The position numbers and the translations under genes were made by a program. The notes beneath the pieces are model-generated. The model was not told where the DNA came from. It made no database searches and was given only the letters and a program-made list of their open reading frames with translations. A DNA stretch of 64,000 nt from JAMZMI01 sp039970095 (GTDB taxonomy: Bacteria; Bacteroidota; Bacteroidia; Cytophagales; Cyclobacteriaceae), in the NCBI GenBank assembly GCA_039970095.1, contig JBDVMP010000082.1, positions 1 to 64,000 of the forward strand, read 5' to 3'. Shown here in pieces: positions 26,247-35,236 of the stretch (its first letter is position 1; every line of letters begins with the position of its first letter).

Positions 26247-26882
26247 ATGTCATTAAGAATTGGAGATGAAGCGCCCAACTTTCAGGTAGAAACAACAGAA
26301 GGCAAAATAGATTTTCACGAATGGCTGGGAGACAAATGGGGAGTGCTGTACTCACACCCGGCAGACTACACCCCTGTGTGCACCACAGAACTTGGAAAAA
26401 CGGCTAAGCTGGCTCCAGAATTTGAAAAGAGAAACACGAAAGTGCTTGCTGTAAGTGTAGATGATTTGAAGTCGCATCAGGGTTGGATCAAGGATATTAA
26501 CGAAACACAAAACACAGTAGTTAATTTCCCTATCATAGCAGATCCAGACAAAATTGTCGCAAATCTTTACGACATGATTCACCCCAATGCCTCAGCCACT
26601 GCTACAGTTCGTTCGGTGTTTTTCATTGGCCCTGACAAAAAAATAAAAGCCTCGATCACATACCCGGCTAGCACAGGAAGAAACTTTGCTGAGATTTTGC
26701 GCGTGATAGACTCCCTACAGCTGACAGCCAACTTTAGCGTGGCTACTCCTGCCGACTGGCAACAAGGTGAAGATGTGGTGGTGGTGCCGACTATCGCGAC
26801 AGAGGATATTCCGGCCAAGTTCCCGAAAGGTCACACCGTGATCAAGCCATACCTGAGAATGACCCCTCAGCCAGATAAGTAA
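26247..26882 (+). CDS. 1-Cys peroxiredoxin (Prx6 type)
   Basis: 211 residues from ATG 26247 (MSLRIGDEAPNF); an upstream in-frame ATG at 26196 adds 17 residues not seen in the family. The peroxidatic Cys45 lies in PADYTPVCTTELG, with no second resolving Cys, and the C-terminal extension ends KPYLRMTPQPDK as in Prx6 proteins. It reduces hydrogen peroxide and organic peroxides in the cytoplasm. Single gene with its own terminator. Confidence 0.96.
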   Translation: MSLRIGDEAPNFQVETTEGKIDFHEWLGDKWGVLYSHPADYTPVCTTELGKTAKLAPEFEKRNTKVLAVSVDDLKSHQGWIKDINETQNTVVNFPIIADPDKIVANLYDMIHPNASATATVRSVFFIGPDKKIKASITYPASTGRNFAEILRVIDSLQLTANFSVATPADWQQGEDVVVVPTIATEDIPAKFPKGHTVIKPYLRMTPQPDK

Positions 26883-26905
26883 TTGATGTTTAGTTTTAGT
26901 TTAGG

Positions 26906-26933
26906 AGGCAGCTCACTTGAGCTGCCTTTTTTT
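26906..26933 (+). terminator. Rho-independent terminator after peroxiredoxin
   Basis: A perfect 9-bp stem (AGGCAGCTC / GAGCTGCCT) with a four-base loop is followed by seven T residues. Confidence 0.9.
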
Positions 26934-27010
26934 GTGTATAAATTCTTCGTCAGACTGAACCAAACCTCGTGTTTATTAGTCAATTATATAGGAACAATAA
27001 AAAGACTAAT

Positions 27011-27406
27011 ATGAGATTTCACACAAGAAAATGGATAAAACCCGAAGACCTAAATGCCAATGGCAGTTTGTTTGGAGGTAAACTCCTGGCATGGATAGAC
27101 GAAGAAGCGGCTCTCTATGCTATCATTCAACTAGAAAATCACCACGTAGTGACAAAGTACATTTCATCGATCAATTTTCTATCCTCAGCCAAACAAAATG
27201 ATATTGTGGAGATAGGCATAGAGCCGGTAAAATTTGGCAAAAGCTCACTTACTCTGAAATGTGAGGTGAGAAATAAAATGACCCGCAAAACCATCATCAC
27301 CATAGATGAGATTGTGATGGTCAATGTGGATGAAGAGGGGAAAGCCAAGCCTCACGGCAAAACATCGGTGGAATTCGTGAAGGATAGATTGGAGGCTACT
27401 GCGTAA
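27011..27406 (+). CDS. Acyl-CoA thioesterase, hotdog fold (YciA/BFIT type)
   Basis: 131 residues from ATG 27011 (MRFHTRKWIKPEDLN); a longer frame from 26969 is not family-like. The motif NGSLFGGKLLAWIDEEAALYA carries the Asp/Glu expected at the hotdog active site, followed by the strand pair SSINFLSSAKQNDIVEIG. It hydrolyses acyl-CoA thioesters; chain length is unknown. It starts a three-gene unit with two GNAT acetyltransferases. Confidence 0.88.
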   Translation: MRFHTRKWIKPEDLNANGSLFGGKLLAWIDEEAALYAIIQLENHHVVTKYISSINFLSSAKQNDIVEIGIEPVKFGKSSLTLKCEVRNKMTRKTIITIDEIVMVNVDEEGKAKPHGKTSVEFVKDRLEATA

Positions 27407-27415
27407 ATTACCTTT

Positions 27416-27865
27416 ATGAATGTAGAGGTTTTGAGTCACAAGAATCTGGAATCGCTGCTAAATATGGTGATGAAAATATGGCCCGACTGCAACAGGCAGG
27501 AGGAGCATAAATACTACCTGAATGCCATCGATTCTAAAAAGGAAATTGTTTTTCTGGCAGAAGTTTCCGGACAGCACATTGCATTTGCGCATGCTACGCT
27601 ACGCACCGATTATGTAGAAGGCACCTCGACCAGGCCCGTTGCTTATCTGGAAGGCATCTATGTGGAGCCAGATCACAGAAGGCAAAATGTAGCAGTGCTT
27701 CTCATGAAGAAAGTAGAAAAATGGGGTCTGGCTATGGGCTGCAGTGAATTGGGCTCTGACGTGGAGATAAATAATATGCAGAGCGAAAGCCTTCACAAAA
27801 AAGTTGGCTTCAAAGAAGCTAACAGAGTAATATGTTTCGCCAAGAAACTAGGCGCAGATGGATAA
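27416..27865 (+). CDS. GNAT acetyltransferase resembling aminoglycoside 6'-N-acetyltransferase AAC(6')
   Basis: 149 residues, close to AAC(6')-I enzymes. The segment TDYVEGTSTRPVAYLEGIYV followed by PDHRRQNVAVLLMKKVEKWG and the end SLHKKVGFKEANRVICFAKK parallels the chromosomal AAC(6')-Iy/Iaa group as I remember it. A GNAT acetyl-CoA loop (RRQNVA) is present, although the usual Q/RxxGxG/A reads RRQNVA with Asn for Gly. Drug acetylation is inferred only; a housekeeping small-molecule role is as likely. It overlaps the next gene by eight bases. Confidence 0.75.
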   Translation: MNVEVLSHKNLESLLNMVMKIWPDCNRQEEHKYYLNAIDSKKEIVFLAEVSGQHIAFAHATLRTDYVEGTSTRPVAYLEGIYVEPDHRRQNVAVLLMKKVEKWGLAMGCSELGSDVEINNMQSESLHKKVGFKEANRVICFAKKLGADG

Positions 27866-28394
27866 ATACCTACTTCACGGGAAAGAATCTGAGCGACTAA
27901 TCTTTCGCAAAGTGCAGCAATCGGACTTTGAAGAATGGCTTCCGTTTTTTCAAGACCCGCATACACATCTACACTGGAACGTCACGGTGAGAGATCCAGA
28001 AAAGGAATGCCACAACTGGATAGACAAGCAGCTACACAGGTATGAGAATGACCTTGGCGGAATGAATGCGCTTATAGGTAAGAGCTCAGGGAGGCTCGTT
28101 GGGTTTTGCGGACTACTAGTACAGACAGTAGATGATCAGACCGAATTGGAAATCGGATACTCTCTGCTGCCCAGCTTTTGGGGACATGGCTATGCTATAG
28201 AAGCTGCACGGTGTTGTAAAGATTACGCTTTCAGATCAAGCTTTTCCAGTCACATCATCTCCATCATCAGCCTGCCGAATGTACCGTCGCAGCAAGTAGC
28301 AAAAAAGAATGGAATGCAAATCTGGAAACAAACCGTTTACAAGGGTGTGGATGTTTATATTTTCAGAATCAGCAAGGCAGAGTGGCTCAATTAA
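27858..28394 (+). CDS. GNAT acetyltransferase, RimJ/RimL type
   Basis: 178 residues. The start SERLIFRKVQQSDFEEWLPFFQDP and the acetyl-CoA region ELEIGYSLLPSFWGHGYAIEAARCCKDYAF fit the RimJ/RimL-like acetyltransferase_3 family, with a C-terminal PNVPSQQVAKKNGM helix. Substrate may be a protein N-terminus or a small molecule. Third gene of the thioesterase unit; its 3' end overlaps the convergent LytTR regulator by eight bases. Confidence 0.85.
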   Translation: MDKYLLHGKESERLIFRKVQQSDFEEWLPFFQDPHTHLHWNVTVRDPEKECHNWIDKQLHRYENDLGGMNALIGKSSGRLVGFCGLLVQTVDDQTELEIGYSLLPSFWGHGYAIEAARCCKDYAFRSSFSSHIISIISLPNVPSQQVAKKNGMQIWKQTVYKGVDVYIFRISKAEWLN

Positions 28395-29112
28395 TAGTAT
28401 TGAAGTGCTGTTGCAAAAGATCCTTGTATTGACGTGAAACGGGGATTTCCGTTCCTTCAATTTCTACTGACGTAGCGCCAAAAGCTACAATTTTTTCCAC
28501 GTTTGCCACATAAGACCTATGCAGCTGCAAAAACTGTTTGGGTGGCAACTGATCCAAAAATACCTTGAGGGTAGATCTGACCAGATGTTTGCGTTTGGAA
28601 GCATAGATCTCCAGATAGTTGTCGTCGGCTTTGATGAAATCTACGTCTGATATTTTCACTTTGACATATTGATGGTCTTCTTTCACAAAGAAGCTATCGC
28701 GAATCACCACCGCCTCATTGCCATTATCACCAAATCCATCAGAAAACCTCCTCATGGCCACCTCAATTGCACCATAGAGATGCTGTTTTTCCACGGGCTT
28801 GAGCAGGTAACCATAAGGTGACATATTCACAGCCTGATCAATGGTGGCCTTGTCTCCATAGGAAGTCAGAAAAATGAAGGGAAAATCCTTTCGGTCTTTG
28901 ATCTGTTCGGCCAGCCAAATACCTGTTTCTTCGCCCTTGAGCCTGATGTCAAAGAGAGCCAAATCGGGTGGGTTGGCCTCAATATATTCCAGCGCCTGCT
29001 TGGCTCGTATGCAAATACTGGTTACTTCGTAACCCAGCTCTTCCAGCATATCAGAGATGGATTCAGCGATGATCATCTCATCTTCTACAATTAATATTTT
29101 GAATTTATCCAT
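28387..29112 (-). CDS. LytTR-family response regulator
   Basis: 241 residues. The receiver domain (about 4-120) has acidic residues EDE near position 10 and a phospho-acceptor in DLALFDIRLKG, with Lys in YLLKPVEK. A LytTR DNA-binding domain (about 140-238) contains IKADDNYLEIYASKRKHLVRSTLKVFLDQLP and FLQLHRSYVANVEKIVAFGA. The ATG overlaps the stop of the upstream kinase (TAATG), so it is the output partner of one or both kinases. LytTR proteins bind two direct repeats about 21 bases apart. Confidence 0.95.
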   Translation of the reverse strand: MDKFKILIVEDEMIIAESISDMLEELGYEVTSICIRAKQALEYIEANPPDLALFDIRLKGEETGIWLAEQIKDRKDFPFIFLTSYGDKATIDQAVNMSPYGYLLKPVEKQHLYGAIEVAMRRFSDGFGDNGNEAVVIRDSFFVKEDHQYVKVKISDVDFIKADDNYLEIYASKRKHLVRSTLKVFLDQLPPKQFLQLHRSYVANVEKIVAFGATSVEIEGTEIPVSRQYKDLLQQHFNTIN

Positions 29113-32100
29113 TAAGCGGCAAATTTTAGTTCAAACATAGTTCCATTTTTTGCCTCTATGGCATACTCACCTTCCAGCTGCACACTGAGCATTTTCACCA
29201 GGCGTAAGCCAAGCGACCTGGTCTTTTTGATGTCGATTTCCTCCGGTATGCCTTTGCCATTGTCGGCGATGTTGAGCACATACTGATCCTGCTCCCTGCG
29301 CAGCGAAATAGAAAATGTGCCTTCATCAATTCCATTAAAAGCATATTTGAAGGCATTTGTAGCCAGTTCGTTGATGATCAACCCTAAAGGCACAGCAGTT
29401 TCTACATCGAATTGCACGTCATCGGCCTTAACATCGAGCTTTACCTTCTCCATCTCATGACCAAATGAAGCTTTGATTTCGGAGAGCAACTCTGTCAGGT
29501 ACTCGCCAAAAGGAATGCTCTTGAGGTCGTCGTTTTCATAGAGCTTCTGATGAATGAGCGCCATAGATCGTACCCGTCCCTGGCCTTCTTCCAATACTTT
29601 TTTGAAGTCTTCGTTTTCAAATTTTCCAGACTGCAGATATAGCAGGCTGGCGATGATCTGCAAGTTGTTTTTTACGCGGTGGTGGATCTCTTTGAGCAGG
29701 GATTCACGTTCTTTCAGAGATTTTTCGAGTCCTTGCGCTTGCTCAGTGATTATGGCTTTTTGTTCTTGAATTTCCTTGATTCTTTCCTTGATGGTTTTCT
29801 CCAGACGTGCATTTTCTCTTCTGAGGCGCAGGGAATTTATTTTGACCAAAACCACCAAAAAGCCTACAAAAAGAAAGCCGTAAATAACCCAGGCCCACCA
29901 CAGCAAGTACCACGGAGATCGTATGGCAAAATGATATTGTGCCACTTCACTCAACCTTCCATAAACGTTTGAAGCCCGCACCTCAAATGTGTATTTCCCG
30001 TAATCCAAATTGGTATAATCTTTACTCCTCGCATTTTGGATACTCGACCAGTTGTTCTCGTATCCCTTGAGCCTCCACTGAAAGCGTGTCTTCTCGGGCT
30101 CGTCATAGCAGGCAGCTGAAAATGAAAATCTAAAATCGGTTTGATCCGACTCAAAATATGGCTTTACCTCCGCCTTGTAGTATGTACTATTCACCAAAGA
30201 GTCGTTGACCAGGCTTCTCACCTCAGTAATAAGCGCTTTATATTCCGTATCGTTGACGAAGGGTCTGCTGGGATCAATATGCAAAAGTCCATGTGGAGGA
30301 CTGGAAACCAAGGTATTACTAGCGTCTATTGGGTTCAGGTTGTGATTACTGTATTTTTCTAATTTCGGGTAGGGTAAAAATTCTTTTCTATAGCCAGAAT
30401 CGGTAGGGTGCAACACCCCACGTTTATCTCCATCTGTCACATATACAAACCATATTTCTCCATCTGGGGACTGAATAAACCTAAACACCCAGCCGTTTTC
30501 CATCAGATTCGAAAAAGAGGTGTTTTTCTCAAACCTATCATTTACTTTATCATAATTGTATACTCCCTCTGCAGTAGCAAATATCACATCATCATCGAAT
30601 ACGAAGATGCGGTTGTTGTAAATAGACGGAAGCCCGGAAGATTCATCATAAAACTGATACCGGAGAGAATCCATTGCGTCGTTAAGTTCCAGTTTCCATA
30701 GGCCAGAACCAGAGTTTGACATCCAAAATTGGTTGCCTTCTATGTTGATAATAAAATCACAGAATTGGTGAAAATTTTTAATCTGGGCATGAAACACCCA
30801 GTCGGCACCTTGCTTTTTCAACACATAAAAATCGTATTTTGTGCCTACCAACATATGCTGCTCATCCTCTGTAAAGGCGATAGCATAGCTTATAGAAGAA
30901 GTCTTGTGAACTGAAACCAGCTCATTGCCTTTCAGCTCTGACACGCCTCCGCCATGCCCAACCATGTGATCTTCTTCACCTACACGCATCAACCAATGTG
31001 TGTACTTCCCACTTGTTAGTCGCTCGAATGGCGACTTGCCCAAAAGGTCTTCTTTTACCTTGTAATAGCCATCGTACGCTGTGACATAATAATATCCGTT
31101 GTGCTTTCCTGAATAAAGAGCAGCTGTATTCAGTCCGTACCTCTTGTCAATGAGTGAATATGCGGAGTGCCATTCCACCTTGCTGATACCATTTTCATGC
31201 ATCAACCAAAGGTTTTTAAAGCTATCTATATAGTAATCGTAAATACTATTTGTGGAAAGCCCAGTCGCTTCGTTTAACTGCAAAATTCGCCTTCCTGACT
31301 TGGCAAAAACTTCCAACCCCATGTTGCTCGTTCCTACTAGAAAATAGTCTCCAACACACTTAACAAAGCGGATGGCCGCCTCAGGTGATACATCCAGCTT
31401 CAACTCAAAAGGAATCAACTGGTCGCCCGCAAAGCGAAAATTCGGTTTATTCTGATGATAAAAAATGAGATCACCGTCAACTTGTAAAGGAAAGTACCTT
31501 CGTAAAGATATTTGTGATGGGCCAAAATCATGCAACTCCCCCTCCCTGTAATAGCTCACACCTGATTTAGTGAAAACATAATAAGTGTTTTTAAATACGA
31601 AGGGTCTATAAATCCCTCTTTCTGGAATTGGGATCACTGTTTTAAGTGTGGAAGAATAAACGTACAAGCCCTCCGGGCTATGAAAGAAAACCTGATCATC
31701 AATAATATCAACATTGATTATGTTACCCACTACGGGCACACCTTCTGGAAGAAGCTCCACCAGTGACACCACCTGAACATTGCCGATACTATCAGGTTTA
31801 AAATACCCAAAATCGGCATTGGTTCCATAGAAAATGGTTCCTTCATCGTCGGCACTCATAGCAGCGACTGCCTCTCTGTTTTCAAGCTGTTCCAAATTCC
31901 AGGCAGTTCCATCGAAGGTGAGCAAGCCTATTTGGTTACCAAAGTGCATGACACCAAGTGAGTCTTCTATTGCAGCCCAATTTTGATTAAGTCCGCCCGT
32001 TTCAGGGCTTTCATAATTTCTTATAAAAGGCATCCCTACTTCTTTGACGGAAAGGTCTTCCTTTTGCCCAAAAGAAAACAACGAAATCGCAATCCCGAAA

Positions 32101-32126
32101 ATTGATACAATCAATCTAAACTCCAT
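29112..32126 (-). CDS. Propeller/Y_Y_Y sensor histidine kinase (HisKA_2 type), copy 2
   Basis: 1004 residues from ATG 32126, which begins one base after the stop of the paralogue upstream. Order: signal peptide, periplasmic two-component-regulator propeller repeats (about 35-640), Y_Y_Y domain (about 665-730, ending YGKYTFEVRASNVYG), one membrane helix (about 735-758), coiled coil, HisKA_2 with the pair His815-His816 in EIHHRVKNNLQ, and HATPase (NELATNAFKYAF, DNGKGIP, SLGLRLVKML). No receiver or AraC domain is fused, unlike many hybrid regulators of carbohydrate use. It should phosphorylate the adjoining LytTR regulator. Confidence 0.94.
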   Translation of the reverse strand: MEFRLIVSIFGIAISLFSFGQKEDLSVKEVGMPFIRNYESPETGGLNQNWAAIEDSLGVMHFGNQIGLLTFDGTAWNLEQLENREAVAAMSADDEGTIFYGTNADFGYFKPDSIGNVQVVSLVELLPEGVPVVGNIINVDIIDDQVFFHSPEGLYVYSSTLKTVIPIPERGIYRPFVFKNTYYVFTKSGVSYYREGELHDFGPSQISLRRYFPLQVDGDLIFYHQNKPNFRFAGDQLIPFELKLDVSPEAAIRFVKCVGDYFLVGTSNMGLEVFAKSGRRILQLNEATGLSTNSIYDYYIDSFKNLWLMHENGISKVEWHSAYSLIDKRYGLNTAALYSGKHNGYYYVTAYDGYYKVKEDLLGKSPFERLTSGKYTHWLMRVGEEDHMVGHGGGVSELKGNELVSVHKTSSISYAIAFTEDEQHMLVGTKYDFYVLKKQGADWVFHAQIKNFHQFCDFIINIEGNQFWMSNSGSGLWKLELNDAMDSLRYQFYDESSGLPSIYNNRIFVFDDDVIFATAEGVYNYDKVNDRFEKNTSFSNLMENGWVFRFIQSPDGEIWFVYVTDGDKRGVLHPTDSGYRKEFLPYPKLEKYSNHNLNPIDASNTLVSSPPHGLLHIDPSRPFVNDTEYKALITEVRSLVNDSLVNSTYYKAEVKPYFESDQTDFRFSFSAACYDEPEKTRFQWRLKGYENNWSSIQNARSKDYTNLDYGKYTFEVRASNVYGRLSEVAQYHFAIRSPWYLLWWAWVIYGFLFVGFLVVLVKINSLRLRRENARLEKTIKERIKEIQEQKAIITEQAQGLEKSLKERESLLKEIHHRVKNNLQIIASLLYLQSGKFENEDFKKVLEEGQGRVRSMALIHQKLYENDDLKSIPFGEYLTELLSEIKASFGHEMEKVKLDVKADDVQFDVETAVPLGLIINELATNAFKYAFNGIDEGTFSISLRREQDQYVLNIADNGKGIPEEIDIKKTRSLGLRLVKMLSVQLEGEYAIEAKNGTMFELKFAA

Positions 32127-32127
32127 C

Positions 32128-35100
32128 TTAAGCCGCAAATTTCATAATAAAGTGAGTACCCTCATTCGATTCGAAAGCATACTCCGCCTCCAGCTGAACA
32201 CTGAGCATTTTAACCAACCTCAAGCCAAGAGATCTGGTTTTCTTTATGTCTATTTCTGATGGCATCCCCTTACCATCATCAGAAACATTTAGCACAAAAT
32301 GCTCTCCTTCTTTGGTCAAGGCTATAGAAAAACTGCCCCGCTCCAACCCCTCAAATGCATATTTGAATGCATTTGTGGCCAGCTCGTTGATGATCAATCC
32401 TAGAGGCACAGCAGTTTCTACATCGAATTGCACGTCATCGGCCTTAATATCGAGCTTCACCTTCTCCATCTCATGCCCAAATGACGCCTTGATCTCTCCA
32501 ATTAACTCTTGCAAATACTCGCCAAAAGGAATGCTCTTAAGGTCGTCGTTTTCATACAGCTTCTGATGGATGAGCGCCATGGATCGTACCCGTCCCTGGC
32601 CTTCTTCCAATACTTTTTTGAAGTCTTCGTTTTCAAATTTTCCGGACTGCAGGTATAGCAGGCTGGCGATGATCTGCAGGTTGTTTTTTACGCGGTGGTG
32701 GATCTCTTTGAGCAGGGATTCACGTTCTTTCAGCGCTTTTTCGATTGTTTCCTTTTGATCACGAATTTCCGTAGTACGATCTTCAATGATTCCTTCGAGT
32801 TTGAGGTTTTCATCCTTCAGTCGTTGCGAATTCCAATCAACAATTAAATAAACCAGACCAACAAAAAGCAGTAAATAAAGCCCGTACATCCAGAGAGTTT
32901 GGTGCCACGGGGTTTCGATTACAAACCCAAATTCACCCGCTTCACTTTCGCTCAGAAAAGCATTTCGTGCCTTTACTCTAAACACATATTCTCCGGGAGG
33001 CAGGTTGGTGTATTCCTTTTCTGTCTTTTCTGTCCAGTTGGACCATTGATCATCGAATCCCACAAGCTGAAACTGAAAATCGCGAATATCCGGATGTCTG
33101 TAATAAGGAACGGCAAATGAAAATCTCACATCGCGCTGATCTGGTTCCAATCTGATATCATTGGACACCAAACTGGTAAATACACCCGAATACAAAGTGG
33201 TGTCCATTCCAGAAATCACTTCGAAACTCCTGATCATTGCGGGGTACCTGAAATGGTAATTCTCCAGTTTGTCTCTTTGTAAAAATCCGATTTCATTAGT
33301 CAACCCGAGCATGGTGCCCTTTTCATTCCACGATATGGAATTGGTACTGGGGGGTAAAAAATTAAACATTTTCCATTCGGCCCTCATAGTATCGGCCACA
33401 TCACCACTCACAATTTTTCCCTTTTGATTATCCCCTGACAAATACCAAAAAGTACTATTATTTTCCTCTGCGATTCTTAGCAAGCCTTTTCCTTCAAAAT
33501 AGCTCTGAAAAATGTCAGATTTCACAAATTGACTCGATGAAGCATCAAAGCGATGAAGCCCTTTCTCTGTGCTAAAGAAAACCCTGCCATTTAAGTAAAT
33601 AGGCCAATTGGTGCCTGGTTTTTCAAGTCCTGAATCTTCTTCGAATACAACAAAATCAACGATCTCCAAAGTCTCCTCGTCTAGTTGGAAACTAAATAGT
33701 GATTCGGTATTGGAACCCCAAAACAGATCCAATTCCCAATCATAGCATAAATTGTAAATCCTGGTCGGCAACAGGCTATTGTCTATCACTTTTTTGAGCT
33801 CCCACTGATCGTTCGATAATTCTAACAACAACATAGAGGCTCCACTAGCACCCAATGCAAGGGCTTGTGTAGAGTCCTTCAAAAATGTGATCTCAGACTG
33901 AGTTTCTGATTTGGTATAGAGCTTTTCATATTGCCCGTTGTATATCTGCCCTACAGAAGTATATGCTCTTAGCAGAAGTGGGCCTTTTCCCGACAAAATG
34001 TCGTCATTGTAGATATCCGATCCAGCAACCTGCTCAAACTTTTGCTCTGAATTATAGGCATTGGAGAGGTTCTTCCATTCTTTTACAAAAAGCCCTGTTG
34101 TGGTAGCTACATAAAGTTGCTCATCGCGTACCTCAAAATCCGTGACATGTCCCGAAATACCTGAGGCCTGACCAAAAGACGAATAAGCCGAACCCAATTC
34201 TATAATGTAAACACCATAGTTTGTCGCCAGCCACAGGTTCTGATCACGGTCAAGAAAGGACTTGAAAACTTCCTGATTGATACCGTGATTTTCGTCTATA
34301 TGTAATACGGGTTCCCACAAATTATCAACTACCAAAAGCCCCCCACTCAGGTATGAAATGGCGTAATATTGATCCGATAATTTGTTCAACTTATAGGGAT
34401 ATTTTCCGTCAAAATAGGCTGGCAGTTTTTGGGGCATGATGTAGGCCGTGTCCCCATCAAAATAGTAGAGTTCCTGCCGAGGTGAGACACCTACCATGGC
34501 ATCATCGACTGATATGAAATCCGAAACGGCCAGTCCATTGAAAAACTCTCCCCCAGGCATGGAGGCCAGTGTATCACCTTGAACGATTCTAATCCCCTGA
34601 GCACCTACCTTATACCCAACAGTGCCTTGAAAAATAAAATTGGGATAGGAACGTGCATTCGTATCAAAATGAAGAAGAGTATCCATTGTTATATCTAAAA
34701 CGGAAATTGAATTCCATCCAGCCAAATGAACCTGACCATCTAAAAATTTGGCAAATTCAATTCGCGGAATCTCTCCGAGAAATCTTTCGCCCAGGGATTT
34801 AAATACCGTTACGCCAAGTGAGTCCTGTGTAAGATATCCGCATATACCAATCCCGGCAACATAGAGCACTCCTTCATCCGTCATTGTGAAACATCTTGGA
34901 ATCGTGCCTTCAGGAATTTGAATTTTTCTCCATGTCACTCCATCATACTCATGCATCCCGTACGATGTTGCCAGATAGATCAGCCCTCTATCGTCTTGCG
35001 TAATATCCCAAACCTGATTGTGACCACCATAGTCTTCGCCTTTATATCCGGTTATTGGTGGAACTCCTTCAGAGTTGATAATCAACGGCTGCTGACACAG

Positions 35101-35154
35101 CCCCAAGGTGGAAATAGAAAATGTTACGAATAAAATCAGAATGTGCTTAAGCAT
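32128..35154 (-). CDS. Propeller/Y_Y_Y sensor histidine kinase (HisKA_2 type), copy 1
   Basis: 1008 residues from ATG 35154, which gives a proper signal peptide (MLKHILILFVTFSISTLGLCQQ); an upstream ATG at 35184 is less likely. The domain order is the same as in the next gene, with the phospho-acceptor pair near His819. The periplasmic propellers of the two kinases have diverged strongly, whereas 152 bases of the kinase module (32582-32733 against 29566-29717) differ at only three sites. The two therefore probably sense different ligands and feed the same LytTR regulator. Confidence 0.94.
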   Translation of the reverse strand: MLKHILILFVTFSISTLGLCQQPLIINSEGVPPITGYKGEDYGGHNQVWDITQDDRGLIYLATSYGMHEYDGVTWRKIQIPEGTIPRCFTMTDEGVLYVAGIGICGYLTQDSLGVTVFKSLGERFLGEIPRIEFAKFLDGQVHLAGWNSISVLDITMDTLLHFDTNARSYPNFIFQGTVGYKVGAQGIRIVQGDTLASMPGGEFFNGLAVSDFISVDDAMVGVSPRQELYYFDGDTAYIMPQKLPAYFDGKYPYKLNKLSDQYYAISYLSGGLLVVDNLWEPVLHIDENHGINQEVFKSFLDRDQNLWLATNYGVYIIELGSAYSSFGQASGISGHVTDFEVRDEQLYVATTTGLFVKEWKNLSNAYNSEQKFEQVAGSDIYNDDILSGKGPLLLRAYTSVGQIYNGQYEKLYTKSETQSEITFLKDSTQALALGASGASMLLLELSNDQWELKKVIDNSLLPTRIYNLCYDWELDLFWGSNTESLFSFQLDEETLEIVDFVVFEEDSGLEKPGTNWPIYLNGRVFFSTEKGLHRFDASSSQFVKSDIFQSYFEGKGLLRIAEENNSTFWYLSGDNQKGKIVSGDVADTMRAEWKMFNFLPPSTNSISWNEKGTMLGLTNEIGFLQRDKLENYHFRYPAMIRSFEVISGMDTTLYSGVFTSLVSNDIRLEPDQRDVRFSFAVPYYRHPDIRDFQFQLVGFDDQWSNWTEKTEKEYTNLPPGEYVFRVKARNAFLSESEAGEFGFVIETPWHQTLWMYGLYLLLFVGLVYLIVDWNSQRLKDENLKLEGIIEDRTTEIRDQKETIEKALKERESLLKEIHHRVKNNLQIIASLLYLQSGKFENEDFKKVLEEGQGRVRSMALIHQKLYENDDLKSIPFGEYLQELIGEIKASFGHEMEKVKLDIKADDVQFDVETAVPLGLIINELATNAFKYAFEGLERGSFSIALTKEGEHFVLNVSDDGKGMPSEIDIKKTRSLGLRLVKMLSVQLEAEYAFESNEGTHFIMKFAA

Positions 35155-35169
35155 AATTCCTAAATTAAA

Positions 35170-35197
35170 TAAAACCAGCCGCATATGCGGCTGGCTT
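35170..35197 (-). terminator. Terminator between adhesin and sensor kinases
   Basis: The 20-bp perfect palindrome CCAGCCGCATATGCGGCTGG is followed on the minus strand by TTTTATTTA, about 40 bases after the adhesin stop. It lets the two units be expressed at different levels. Confidence 0.75.
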
Positions 35198-35236
35198 CTA
35201 CAGCAGTGAATAATAATTAGCTCTTGTTCTGTTATT

